From positions 496,001 through 560,000 of the forward strand of contig CAWEYY010000002.1 of assembly GCA_963813435.1 (NCBI GenBank): a stretch of DNA of 64,000 nucleotides. The letters run 5' to 3'. Positions 56,698-64,000 of this stretch are shown in pieces. The notes beneath the pieces are model-generated. The model had not been told where the DNA came from. It did no database searches and saw only the letters and a list, made by a program, of their open reading frames with translations. This DNA is from AC-32 sp963813435. GTDB lineage: Bacteria > Actinomycetota > Thermoleophilia > Gaiellales > Gaiellaceae. The stretch's first letter is position 1, and every line of letters begins with the position of its first letter. A program made the translations under genes and the position numbers.

Positions 56698-57968
56698 CGG
56701 CGCTTCCGGCCCGTCGGCAAGAACTCGCCGCGCCTGCCGCTGCATCGTCCCCTGAGGTGGAGGTCGGCCTCGCCCGCAAACACCTCGAGGGAGCTCTCGA
56801 CGAAGCGCACGGCGCCGTCGGGATGGCGGCAGGCTCCGCGCGCTCGGACCTGCTGCAGCCAGCGCAGCGCCTGTGCTCGCGTATCGCCGAACCCGGCCGC
56901 AAGGCTTTCGAGAGCCCCGGCAATGGCGGCGAGGCCGTTAAGGCACGGGCCGCACTGACCGGCGCTCTCGTCGGCGAGGTAGCGGGCCACGCGCGCGGCC
57001 TGGTCGAGCCCGCAGGCGGCCTCGGGGAGCACGACGATCGCGCCCGCGCCGAGCGAGGCTCCTGCCCCGGCGAGCTCGGTGTCGAGCAACGACAGGCCCT
57101 CCGCAGTCCCAGCCGGTACCCAACTCCCGAAGTAGCCGCCGACCAGGAACGCACCTGCTCGCCCGCGCACGCCACCTGCCTGTTTCAGGAGGGCGCGGAC
57201 GGGAGTGCCCAGTGCGGCCTCGTAGACGCCGGGTCGCGTCACCGCGCCCGAGACCGTGAAGAGCGCGGAGCCTGGCTCGTCTCGGGTGCCGAGCGCCCGG
57301 AACCAGTCGGGGCCGAGCCGGGCGATCAGTGCCATGTGAGTGAAAGTCTCAACGTTGTTCACGAGCGTCGGGACGCCGCTAACCCCTCGCTCGAAGGGTC
57401 GTGGCGGCGTGAATGTCGGCGTCGCAGAGCCACCGTTGAGCAGGCTCACGAGCGCCGTCTCCTCCCCACTGACGAATCCCGACGGCACGGCGACGATCTG
57501 CAGCTTCAGGCCCTTGTCGAGACCACGGGCCCGCCGCTCATCGAGCGCGTACGAGACCGTGTCGAGCTCCTCGCCCGCACGTCCGTCCACAGCCACGAAC
57601 GCCTCGCGGGCACCGATCGCCCCCGCGGCCAGCGCAACCCCGTCGAGGACGAGGTGGGGCGCGCGGCGGAGAAGCGCCTTGTCCTTGAAGCTGACCGGCT
57701 CGCCTTCCACACCGTTGGCGACCACCACCGGCCTGCGCCGGCCGGCGCGGACCGCCGCCAGCTTGCGCCCGGCGGGGAAGCCGCCCCCGCCGCGACCGCG
57801 GAGCCCGCTCGCACTGACGAGATCGACCAGGTCGGCCGACGAAGGCTGACGCCCGTGCACTGCGATGTGAGCGTCGAGCCCGAGCGGCAAGCCGTCGGAG
57901 CGCAGCCCAGCGAGAAGGCGAGGCAGATCGGCCTCACGCATCGGCAGCGAGACGGCCGCCGAGCTCAT
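56694..57968 (-). CDS. NuoF-like NADH-binding flavoprotein
   Basis: This 424-residue protein reads as the 51-kDa subunit of complex I: SGLRGRGGGGFPAGRKLAAV (FMN/NAD-binding glycine loop), VEGEPVSFKDKALL, the SLBB region with VSGAVTRPGVYEA, and ESAGQCGPCLNG with 4Fe-4S cysteines. It is outside a complex I operon, so it probably takes electrons from NAD(P)H and passes them to the ferredoxin gene that overlaps it. ATG at 57968 overlaps the haem-protein stop (ATGA). Confidence 0.88.
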   Translation of the reverse strand: MSSAAVSLPMREADLPRLLAGLRSDGLPLGLDAHIAVHGRQPSSADLVDLVSASGLRGRGGGGFPAGRKLAAVRAGRRRPVVVANGVEGEPVSFKDKALLRRAPHLVLDGVALAAGAIGAREAFVAVDGRAGEELDTVSYALDERRARGLDKGLKLQIVAVPSGFVSGEETALVSLLNGGSATPTFTPPRPFERGVSGVPTLVNNVETFTHMALIARLGPDWFRALGTRDEPGSALFTVSGAVTRPGVYEAALGTPVRALLKQAGGVRGRAGAFLVGGYFGSWVPAGTAEGLSLLDTELAGAGASLGAGAIVVLPEAACGLDQAARVARYLADESAGQCGPCLNGLAAIAGALESLAAGFGDTRAQALRWLQQVRARGACRHPDGAVRFVESSLEVFAGEADLHLRGRCSGRRGEFLPTGRKRR

Positions 57969-59050
57969 GCGACGTGGAGCGATCCGGTCAGGGTTCGACT
58001 CGAGGAGTCGAGTCGGAGCACGACGGTGAGGTCGAGAGCGCGGCCCGAGCCATCCTGCACCGAGGCGGCGATCCGCGACCCCTCCAGCGAGACGATCCGG
58101 CCCGAGAAGGCCAGCGGCGACTGTCGAGGGCCGAACGTGACCGTGCTGTCGGTCAGCTCGACACCGCCGTTTTGGAGCGGAACTCCACGCAGGGTCATCC
58201 GTAGGAGCCCTTTTGCTCCGGCGTCGGCCGCCGCGCGAAGACCGACCGTGACGAGCCCGTCCGTGGAGGTGCCCGACTCCGAGAAGCTGCCGCGGAGAGC
58301 AGCGCTGAAGGGCTCCGCAGGCAGCGAGCCAATCGCTGCGGGGGCGGCAGCCGTCGTCCGGACAGAGGAGGCGGCGAGGAGCCGCGACGGGGTTCCCGCG
58401 CGCCGCGCCCAGCCCGCCTGGAGCGGGCCTCCGGCGACCCAGATACCGATCGCCGCGGGCACGGCGACCGCCGCGATGCCGCCTGCGAGCCGGATCGAGC
58501 CGGGGCCCGACCGCGCCTCGACGACACGCCAAATGACGGAGAGAGCCACGGCGCCGACCGCACCCAGCGCGAGCAGGCCGAACCAGCCGACACGCGCGTC
58601 GCTGCCCGTGCCGAACGCATGGATGAGGGCGACCGGCCAGGAGGCATATGCGAGCCAGTGGACGAATCTCCACGAGCGATAGCCGAGGCGCACCCGCAAG
58701 AGGCTGGTCGCGATCACGGCGAGAAGCAGGTCGAACGCGACCGCGCCGAAGCCGACCCACACCGGCCGGTAGCGCGAGGCGAAGGGGACGATCGCGTCGC
58801 GCAGACCGATCGGTGCATACCCGTCCAGGATCGTCGTCAGCACATGGGCGAAGACGAAGGCGAGGGCGAGCAGCGTCACGTTGCGGTGGAGGCCCGAGAC
58901 GACAAAGCGCGGCCAGCGCGGAGCCGCCCACCGGGTCGACGTGAGAACCCCGAGGACGACCCCGGCGGTCAGGAGCACGAGCGCGACGATGCCCGTCCCG
59001 CGCGTGAGATACCAGTATGCGCTCGGCCCGCTAGCGGCGAGCACCGTCAC
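57965..59050 (-). CDS. Ferric-reductase-like transmembrane haem protein with extracytoplasmic domain
   Basis: This 361-residue protein has six or seven helices. GLHRNVTLLALAFVFAHVL and RFVHWLAYASWPVALIHAF carry histidine pairs placed as in ferric reductase/MsrQ-type di-haem proteins. After the last helix about 150 residues form an extracytoplasmic domain of beta character that I do not recognise. It would move electrons across the membrane. GTG at 59050 overlaps the apbE stop (GTGA). The order with ApbE and NuoF-like suggests a transmembrane electron chain. Confidence 0.85.
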   Translation of the reverse strand: MTVLAASGPSAYWYLTRGTGIVALVLLTAGVVLGVLTSTRWAAPRWPRFVVSGLHRNVTLLALAFVFAHVLTTILDGYAPIGLRDAIVPFASRYRPVWVGFGAVAFDLLLAVIATSLLRVRLGYRSWRFVHWLAYASWPVALIHAFGTGSDARVGWFGLLALGAVGAVALSVIWRVVEARSGPGSIRLAGGIAAVAVPAAIGIWVAGGPLQAGWARRAGTPSRLLAASSVRTTAAAPAAIGSLPAEPFSAALRGSFSESGTSTDGLVTVGLRAAADAGAKGLLRMTLRGVPLQNGGVELTDSTVTFGPRQSPLAFSGRIVSLEGSRIAASVQDGSGRALDLTVVLRLDSSSRTLTGSLHVA

Positions 59051-59979
59051 GCCGGGTCCTCTGGCCAGCCGCCCACGCACACGACCTCTCCGGACTCCCG
59101 GACGAGCCTGGCGGCGAGACCACGTCTGGCGAGCCAGTCAGGAGCCTTCTCTCCTAGCACGACGGCGGCCGTGCTCGCGATGTTTGCCTCCACGCAGGTG
59201 CCGGCCGCCACGGTCACGGTTTGCAGCGGCGTGCTGGCCGGGCGGCCGGTGCGCGGATCGATGATGTGGTGAAGGGTCACGTCTCCGGCACGCCAGTGGC
59301 GAACAGTCGTCCCAGAGGTGGCGAGCCCGCCGGTGGCCATCGCGACGGTCGGCCCCGGCTCTTCGAGGTCCGCCGCCTGGTCGTCGGCGACGCGGACGGG
59401 CCAGCCGCCCTCGGGCGCCGGACCGGCGACCGCGACATCTCCGCCGAGGCTGACGAGCACGCCGGTTCCCGAGGCACGCCAAGCGGCCTGCGCGCTGCGA
59501 TCGGCCGCGAGGGCCTTCGCGGTCGCACCGAGATCGAGCTCGACGTCCCTGTCGAGCCGGACCGTCCGACCCTTCGCGTCGAGCTCGACCCGCCGCCAGC
59601 CGGGGACCGGCGCGAACTCGGCGCGGAAGGAGGCGCCGTCGCGGAGAGTCACGGTCGCGAAGCGGCGGTCGTAGCCGGCCAGGCGCAGCGTCCGCCCTAC
59701 GGTTGGGTCGACGAGTCCATTGGTCGACGCTGCGGCCGAGAGCGCGACCCGGATCGCCTCGAACAGGGGCAGGCTGACGGCCACCGGCCCCGCGCCGGCG
59801 GCGGCGTTGAGCCGAACGAGCTCGGAATCGCTCCGGAAACGGCTACAGGTCTCGTCGAGCTCTGAGAGCTCTCGTTCCAGCTCGCGCTGCGCCGGAGGCA
59901 GCCCTTCGGCCTCGGCCACGCACAGGCGAACGGTCGTCCCGAGAGCAGGGAAGGAAGCGGACGCCAGCCCGGCGATCAC
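59047..59979 (-). CDS. apbE: FAD:protein FMN transferase ApbE
   Basis: This 310-residue enzyme attaches FMN covalently to a threonine of extracytoplasmic flavoproteins, using FAD. Conserved segments are FPALGTTVRLCV, DLGATAKALAADR, VSLGGDVAVAGP, ATGGLATSGT, and HHIIDPRTGRPA. No clear signal peptide or lipobox is visible at the short N-terminus, so location is uncertain. GTG at 59979 overlaps the stop of a small membrane protein that ends in TGAT. It needs a target with a [S/T]GA[T/S] motif; I saw no FMN-binding domain elsewhere in the operon. Confidence 0.92.
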   Translation of the reverse strand: MIAGLASASFPALGTTVRLCVAEAEGLPPAQRELERELSELDETCSRFRSDSELVRLNAAAGAGPVAVSLPLFEAIRVALSAAASTNGLVDPTVGRTLRLAGYDRRFATVTLRDGASFRAEFAPVPGWRRVELDAKGRTVRLDRDVELDLGATAKALAADRSAQAAWRASGTGVLVSLGGDVAVAGPAPEGGWPVRVADDQAADLEEPGPTVAMATGGLATSGTTVRHWRAGDVTLHHIIDPRTGRPASTPLQTVTVAAGTCVEANIASTAAVVLGEKAPDWLARRGLAARLVRESGEVVCVGGWPEDPA

Positions 59980-60308
59980 GTCGCGCCGGTGACTGCGACC
60001 GGCGCGACGGAGGTGGGCGCAGGGGTGACAGCAGGGGTCGTGGTCTGGCTCTGAACTCGGCTCCCGTCGTCGCTCTGCGCCCGGGTCGTCTGAGTCCTGC
60101 TCGGGACGGCCGGCGTCTGTCTGACCGCGCGCTTCGCGGACGTGACAGCCGTGGGCGCCTTGTGTCCCGGGGCCGAGTGGGCCGCCAGTGCGGCGAACGC
60201 ACCGGCGAGCGCCGTCGCCCCGAAGATGGTGACCCGGGTCGCGCGTTTCAGCCGCGCGAGGCCCGCGTCTCGCGCGCGCGTCCGTGGCTCGATGCGTGTG
60301 CGCTCCAT
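59976..60308 (-). CDS. Small membrane protein ending in TGAT; candidate ApbE substrate
   Basis: This 110-residue protein has a basic start (RTRIEPRTRARDAGLARLKR), one hydrophobic segment (VTIFGATALAGAFAALA), then a Thr/Pro/Ser/Gln-rich tail that should lie outside the membrane and ends exactly with VAVTGAT. ApbE flavinylates the last threonine of [S/T]GA[T/S] motifs; here this would be the C-terminal residue. The aspartate usually found three residues before is absent. It is the first gene of the operon and its stop overlaps apbE. ATG 60308 is chosen; the longer frame lacks a sensible N-terminus. Flavinylation is my inference, not something seen. Confidence 0.6.
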   Translation of the reverse strand: MERTRIEPRTRARDAGLARLKRATRVTIFGATALAGAFAALAAHSAPGHKAPTAVTSAKRAVRQTPAVPSRTQTTRAQSDDGSRVQSQTTTPAVTPAPTSVAPVAVTGAT

Positions 60309-60363
60309 CCGGCCAGACTGCCCGAGGAAGATGAGAGCTGAATGAGCCGCGGCTGAAGAACGA

Positions 60364-61716
60364 CTAAGAGTTCGGCGTGCTATCGAGTGCGATCCAGACG
60401 TCGGCCCCGCCATCGCTCCGGTTCCGGGCCCCAGCCGTACCTCCGTGCGCCTCGGCGATCAGCTCGACGATCGCGAGCCCGAGTCCGCTGCCCGTGCCGC
60501 TTCGAGCCTCGTCGGAGCGGCTGAACCGGTCGAATGCGCCCAGGATGAAGTCCGGCGGAAAGCCGGGACCATCGTCTCGAACGTGGAGCTCGACGAGATC
60601 CCCGCGCAGCTCCGCGGAGAGCTCCACGCGTCCACCACCGTGAGCCAGGGCGTTGTCGACGAGATTCCCAAGCGCCTGTTCGAGCCGCGCCGGGTCCGCG
60701 TCGAGCACGAGGCCATCCGGGGGCACGACCTCGAGCCTCCGTCCTCGCAGGCCCGCTGCGCTTGCGAAGCGTCCTGCCACGACGTTGAGCGCTTCTGCGG
60801 CAGAGATCCACTCCCGCCTGATCGGCAGCCCTCCCGCGTCGGAGCGCGCGATCAGCAGCAGATCCTCCGCGAGCCGTGCCAGACGGTCGGTCTCATCCAG
60901 TGCGGAGCGCAAGGCCTCTTCGAGCTCGGCGCGCGATCGCCGACGGCGAAGCGCGAGCTCGAGCTCGGTCTTCAGAAGCGCCAGCGGTGTCCGTAACTCG
61001 TGGCTCGCGTCAGCGACGAAGCGCCGCTCGTGGGCAAATGCCGCCTCGAGCCGGGCGAGCATCTCGTTCAGCGTCTCCGCCAGCCTGGAGATCTCGTCGC
61101 GCGCAGTCGGTTCCGGCAGCCGCGCACCCGGCGTGGAAGCCGAGATCGCCTCGGCCCGGACACGCATCGCCTCGACCGGGCGAAGCGCTGCGGCAGCCAG
61201 CCCGTAGCCGGCGAGAGCTGCGAGCACCAGCGCGAGCGGGCCTGCGAGGACGAGCTCCTCCAGCAGGTGGTCGAGCGTCTCGTTGCGCGCCTCGAACGAC
61301 TTCGCAACCACCAGCGCGGCTCGTCGGCCCTTCACGGTGGTGGGCTCGGCAAGCACACGCCAGCGGTCGCGCAGGCCCGGCAGCCCACCCGAACGGAGGA
61401 TCCGCTCGCCGCCTGCTACCCGCCGCACGTCTTCGGCGTTCAGCAAGCGGGGCAGTCCGGGTGGGTCGGACCTGACCACCCGCCCGCCGCCGCCGATCAC
61501 CTGGGCGACTCCGCCTCCGACTGCCGCGTCGAGATCCAGCCGACCCCGGTCGAGGTGGGAGACGTCGACCGTCTGGGAGCGCAGGCTCTGGTCCATCGAG
61601 CCGAGCAGCGCGCTGCCGACCCGGACGTAGACGAAGAAGCTCATCCCGGCCAGCACGACCGCCATCACGAGCGTGAAGGCAAGGGTCAGGCGCAAGCGGA
61701 TCGGGATCGCGCTCAA
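60364..61716 (-). CDS. Sensor histidine kinase
   Basis: This 450-residue kinase has two transmembrane helices (near residues 10-30 and 155-178) around a periplasmic sensor of about 120 residues, a HAMP domain (ALRPVEAMRVRAEAISAS), the phosphorylated histidine in FVADASHELRTPL, the N box LVDNALAHG, and G boxes DDGPGFP and GSGLGLAIVEL. It signals to the response regulator whose stop overlaps its GTG. It lies 55 bases before the small TGAT protein gene and transcription continues towards the redox operon, which it may control. Confidence 0.94.
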   Translation of the reverse strand: MSAIPIRLRLTLAFTLVMAVVLAGMSFFVYVRVGSALLGSMDQSLRSQTVDVSHLDRGRLDLDAAVGGGVAQVIGGGGRVVRSDPPGLPRLLNAEDVRRVAGGERILRSGGLPGLRDRWRVLAEPTTVKGRRAALVVAKSFEARNETLDHLLEELVLAGPLALVLAALAGYGLAAAALRPVEAMRVRAEAISASTPGARLPEPTARDEISRLAETLNEMLARLEAAFAHERRFVADASHELRTPLALLKTELELALRRRRSRAELEEALRSALDETDRLARLAEDLLLIARSDAGGLPIRREWISAAEALNVVAGRFASAAGLRGRRLEVVPPDGLVLDADPARLEQALGNLVDNALAHGGGRVELSAELRGDLVELHVRDDGPGFPPDFILGAFDRFSRSDEARSGTGSGLGLAIVELIAEAHGGTAGARNRSDGGADVWIALDSTPNS

Positions 61717-62390
61717 CCGCCGTCCTCACGGAGCCGGTAGCCCACCCGGTGCACCGTCTCGATCGCATGCCGGCCGAAGGGCCGGTCGATCTTCTCCCGC
61801 AGGTAGCGCACGTAGACGTCGACCAGGTTCGAGCGGCTCTCGTAGCCGAGGTCCCAGGCGCTCTCGAGGAGCTGGAACCGCGAGAGCGCCTGGCCGGGCC
61901 TGCGCATGAATGACTCAAGCAGCGCAAACTCCTTGGACGAGAGCTCGAGCTCGACCTCCCCTCTCCACGCCCTGTGCGATCCGGGGTCGAGCCGCAGGTC
62001 GCCCGCCTGGAGCACGGCCGGACGCTCGGCAGGAGCGCGGCGCACGAGCGCCCGCAGCCGGGCCAGCAGCTCCGCGAACGCGAAGGGCTTGACGAGGTAG
62101 TCGTCAGCGCCGCTGTCGAGTCCCTCGATTCGACTCTCGACGGCGTCGCGTGCCGTCAGAAACAGGATCGGCGCCCAGACTCCGGCCTCGCGCAGCGCCC
62201 TGCAGGTCGCGAAGCCGTCCTGACCGGGCAGCATGACGTCCAGGACGATCGCGTCGAACGAGACGGCACGCGCCATCCAGAGAGCGTCCTCGCCGCGACC
62301 GGCCACCTCGGCCACATGACCTTCCTCCCGCAGCCCGCGGGCGAGCAGATCAGCGAGCTTCTTCTCGTCCTCGACCACGAGCACACGCAT
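61713..62390 (-). CDS. OmpR-type response regulator
   Basis: This 225-residue regulator has a receiver domain with the acidic pair in VVEDEKK, phosphoacceptor Asp in IVLDVMLPGQDG, and the lysine in DYLVKPFAF; a winged helix follows (SSKEFALLESFMRRPGQALS, VDVYVRYLREKIDR). It probably controls the redox operon and the divergent membrane gene that begins nearby. ATG 62390 gives MRVLVVEDE. It is coupled to the kinase by an overlapping stop and start. Confidence 0.95.
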   Translation of the reverse strand: MRVLVVEDEKKLADLLARGLREEGHVAEVAGRGEDALWMARAVSFDAIVLDVMLPGQDGFATCRALREAGVWAPILFLTARDAVESRIEGLDSGADDYLVKPFAFAELLARLRALVRRAPAERPAVLQAGDLRLDPGSHRAWRGEVELELSSKEFALLESFMRRPGQALSRFQLLESAWDLGYESRSNLVDVYVRYLREKIDRPFGRHAIETVHRVGYRLREDGG

Positions 62391-62469
62391 CGGTCTATTG
62401 TGCTCGCGAAGCGGCAAGCCGGATGTCCGCTCTCATCGCGCCCTCATCTCGGCCAGGTTCGATGAGTGC

Positions 62470-63219
62470 GTGCGCGCCAAGACGAGCCCAGAGCCCGCGC
62501 CGCAGGCTGCCCGCGATTCGACCGTCGGCAACGAGCGCCTGACGGCCATGACCGCGGCGGTTCTGCTCGTTCTGCTGGCGGTGGAAGGGCTCACGATCCT
62601 CTCGATCCGGCAACTGCTCTCGTTGCACGTTGTGGTCGGGCTCCTCCTGATCCCGCCGGTGGCGCTGAAGCTCGGCAGCACCGGCTACCGCTTTGTTCGC
62701 TACTACACAGGCGACCGGGCGTACGTTGCCAAGGGGCCCCCGCACATCGTGATGCGACTGCTCGCGCCGCTGCTCGTCGTCTCCACCGTCGCCGTCCTCG
62801 GGACGGGAGTGGCGCTCCTTGTGCTCGGGCCTCACAGGCACCGCGACATCGTCCTGGGCCTTCACAAGGCCAGCTTTCTCGTCTGGTTCGCCGTGATGAG
62901 CGTGCACGTGCTCGTCTATGCACCCCGGCTGCCGCGCATCGTCCTGTCACGGAGCCGCCCCGCCGTGACCGGTGCCGGCCTGATCGCCGGCTCGCTCCTC
63001 GCCGGGGCGGCGCTCGCCGCCTCCGCCTACTCGCTCGCGGGGCCATGGCTCCACCGCGCTCACGAGCGCGACCGCGAAGGCGCTCCCGCGTCTCAAGAGG
63101 AGATCGTGAAGTGGACGCCGGCGAGGCCCTCGAGCGAGAAGCCTTCCGCCGGACCGGGCGAGACCCCCATCTCCAACCTCGGGCGGTTCCAGCGCTCGAA
63201 CTGCTCCCGGTCGATGTAG
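62470..63219 (+). CDS. Four-helix membrane protein, b-type-cytochrome-like
   Basis: The protein has four hydrophobic helices with histidines at helix ends: SLHVVVGLLLIPPVALKLG, GPPHIVMRLLAPLLVVSTVA, VLGLHKASFLVWFAVMSVHV. The spacing recalls b561/DUF4405-type di-haem membrane proteins that move electrons. The tail after the last helix is of low complexity and runs 127 bases into the convergent DUF779 gene, so the last 40 or so codons may not be real. The start is uncertain: TTG 62398, GTG 62470 and an ATG 62548 are possible. It is divergent from the response regulator and is likely part of the same redox system. Confidence 0.68.
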   Translation: MRAKTSPEPAPQAARDSTVGNERLTAMTAAVLLVLLAVEGLTILSIRQLLSLHVVVGLLLIPPVALKLGSTGYRFVRYYTGDRAYVAKGPPHIVMRLLAPLLVVSTVAVLGTGVALLVLGPHRHRDIVLGLHKASFLVWFAVMSVHVLVYAPRLPRIVLSRSRPAVTGAGLIAGSLLAGAALAASAYSLAGPWLHRAHERDREGAPASQEEIVKWTPARPSSEKPSAGPGETPISNLGRFQRSNCSRSM

Positions 63220-63419
63220 AAGGGCACGCCTTCGACCTCGCCGAGGAGGACGTCCTCCGCACCGAGGATCAGCTCGCCTTCGCGTAGGCAGATCGGGGAG
63301 CTGCCGTCGCAGCAGCCCCCCGAGAGGAAGAGCATCAGCGGCCCGAAGGTGGCCGTCAGGTTGCGGAGCACCGTGACCGCGGCGTCCGTGGCGACGACCT
63401 GCTCGGCCACCGGGCTCAT
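63093..63419 (-). CDS. DUF779-family protein
   Basis: This 108-residue protein has LSGGCCDGSSPICLREGELI, the cysteine-rich segment of DUF779 (three cysteines that may bind a metal), and FYIDREQFERWNRP. It follows an aldehyde dehydrogenase gene by no bases (TAG then ATG), a pairing seen in many actinobacteria and proteobacteria; the function of DUF779 is not established. Its 3' end overlaps the convergent membrane-protein gene. Confidence 0.85.
   Translation of the reverse strand: MSPVAEQVVATDAAVTVLRNLTATFGPLMLFLSGGCCDGSSPICLREGELILGAEDVLLGEVEGVPFYIDREQFERWNRPRLEMGVSPGPAEGFSLEGLAGVHFTISS

Positions 63420-64000
<581 letters not shown>

Overview
The window is high-GC, gene-dense DNA, mostly coded on the minus strand. 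GTG starts and 1-4 base stop/start overlaps are common. A fused CofG-CofH F420 gene (FbiC), Ser/Thr kinases and a high-GC housekeeping core point to an actinobacterium, probably Thermoleophilia (inference from style and content; no rRNA is present). I saw no tRNA, rRNA, CRISPR array, insertion sequence, prophage or plasmid gene. No stretch over 300 bases lacks a gene; the longest gap, 21066-21338, holds a repeat copy and the rpsT leader.

Region 1 (1-6.2 kb): a partial membrane glycosyltransferase, a degenerate indole-3-glycerol-phosphate-synthase-like barrel, and a deoxyribose/aldehyde group. That group has deoC plus two overlapping genes, a full aldehyde dehydrogenase and a truncated non-catalytic one, which together look like a split ALDH16. 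A secreted zinc metallopeptidase lies between them on the other strand.

Region 2 (6.2-27.2 kb): conserved housekeeping genes on the minus strand. Reading along transcription these are leuS, comEA-comEC-holA, then murJ-GNAT-lepA-hemW-hrcA-dnaJ-prmA-mtaB-HIT/YqeY-nucleotidyltransferase, and phoH-ybeY-dgk/PAP2-cdd, era-HAD. rpsT runs the opposite way. Notable are a HIT-YqeY fused frame, a kinase-PAP2 fusion, a ComEC without its metallo-beta-lactamase domain, and a leuS leader with a terminator-like hairpin.

Region 3 (27.3-49.6 kb): metabolism and transport. It holds a cupin, a VOC protein, lysA, a phospholipase-C-like lipoprotein, fbiC, a branched-chain amino acid ABC operon (livG-livF-livH-livM-livK), YyaL, a class III cyclase, acetyltransferases, a PLP decarboxylase, an HMG-CoA-lyase-type enzyme, a PPOX flavoprotein, a BNR-propeller/MoaD pair, an MFS carrier, and a divergent isochorismatase/NrtR-type pair. 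Several genes here carry single-base frameshifts.

Region 4 (49.6-55.3 kb): signalling and envelope. A short GntR regulator shares a palindromic promoter with a membrane protein. Two divergent Ser/Thr kinases are followed by an XRE regulator, an M23-like secreted protein and a PQQ-type propeller.

Region 5 (55.3-64 kb): redox. It holds a sulfite-oxidase-fold molybdoenzyme, then a tightly overlapping operon of a small membrane protein ending in TGAT, ApbE flavin transferase, ferric-reductase-like haem protein, NuoF-like flavoprotein and ferredoxin. A two-component system, a divergent b-type-cytochrome-like membrane protein, and an acetaldehyde dehydrogenase/DUF779 pair follow. The operon looks like a transmembrane electron-transfer chain with covalent flavin, and the small protein is a candidate flavin carrier.

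Two families of short dispersed intergenic repeats occur: a double-hairpin family just after stop codons, and a second family near gene junctions.
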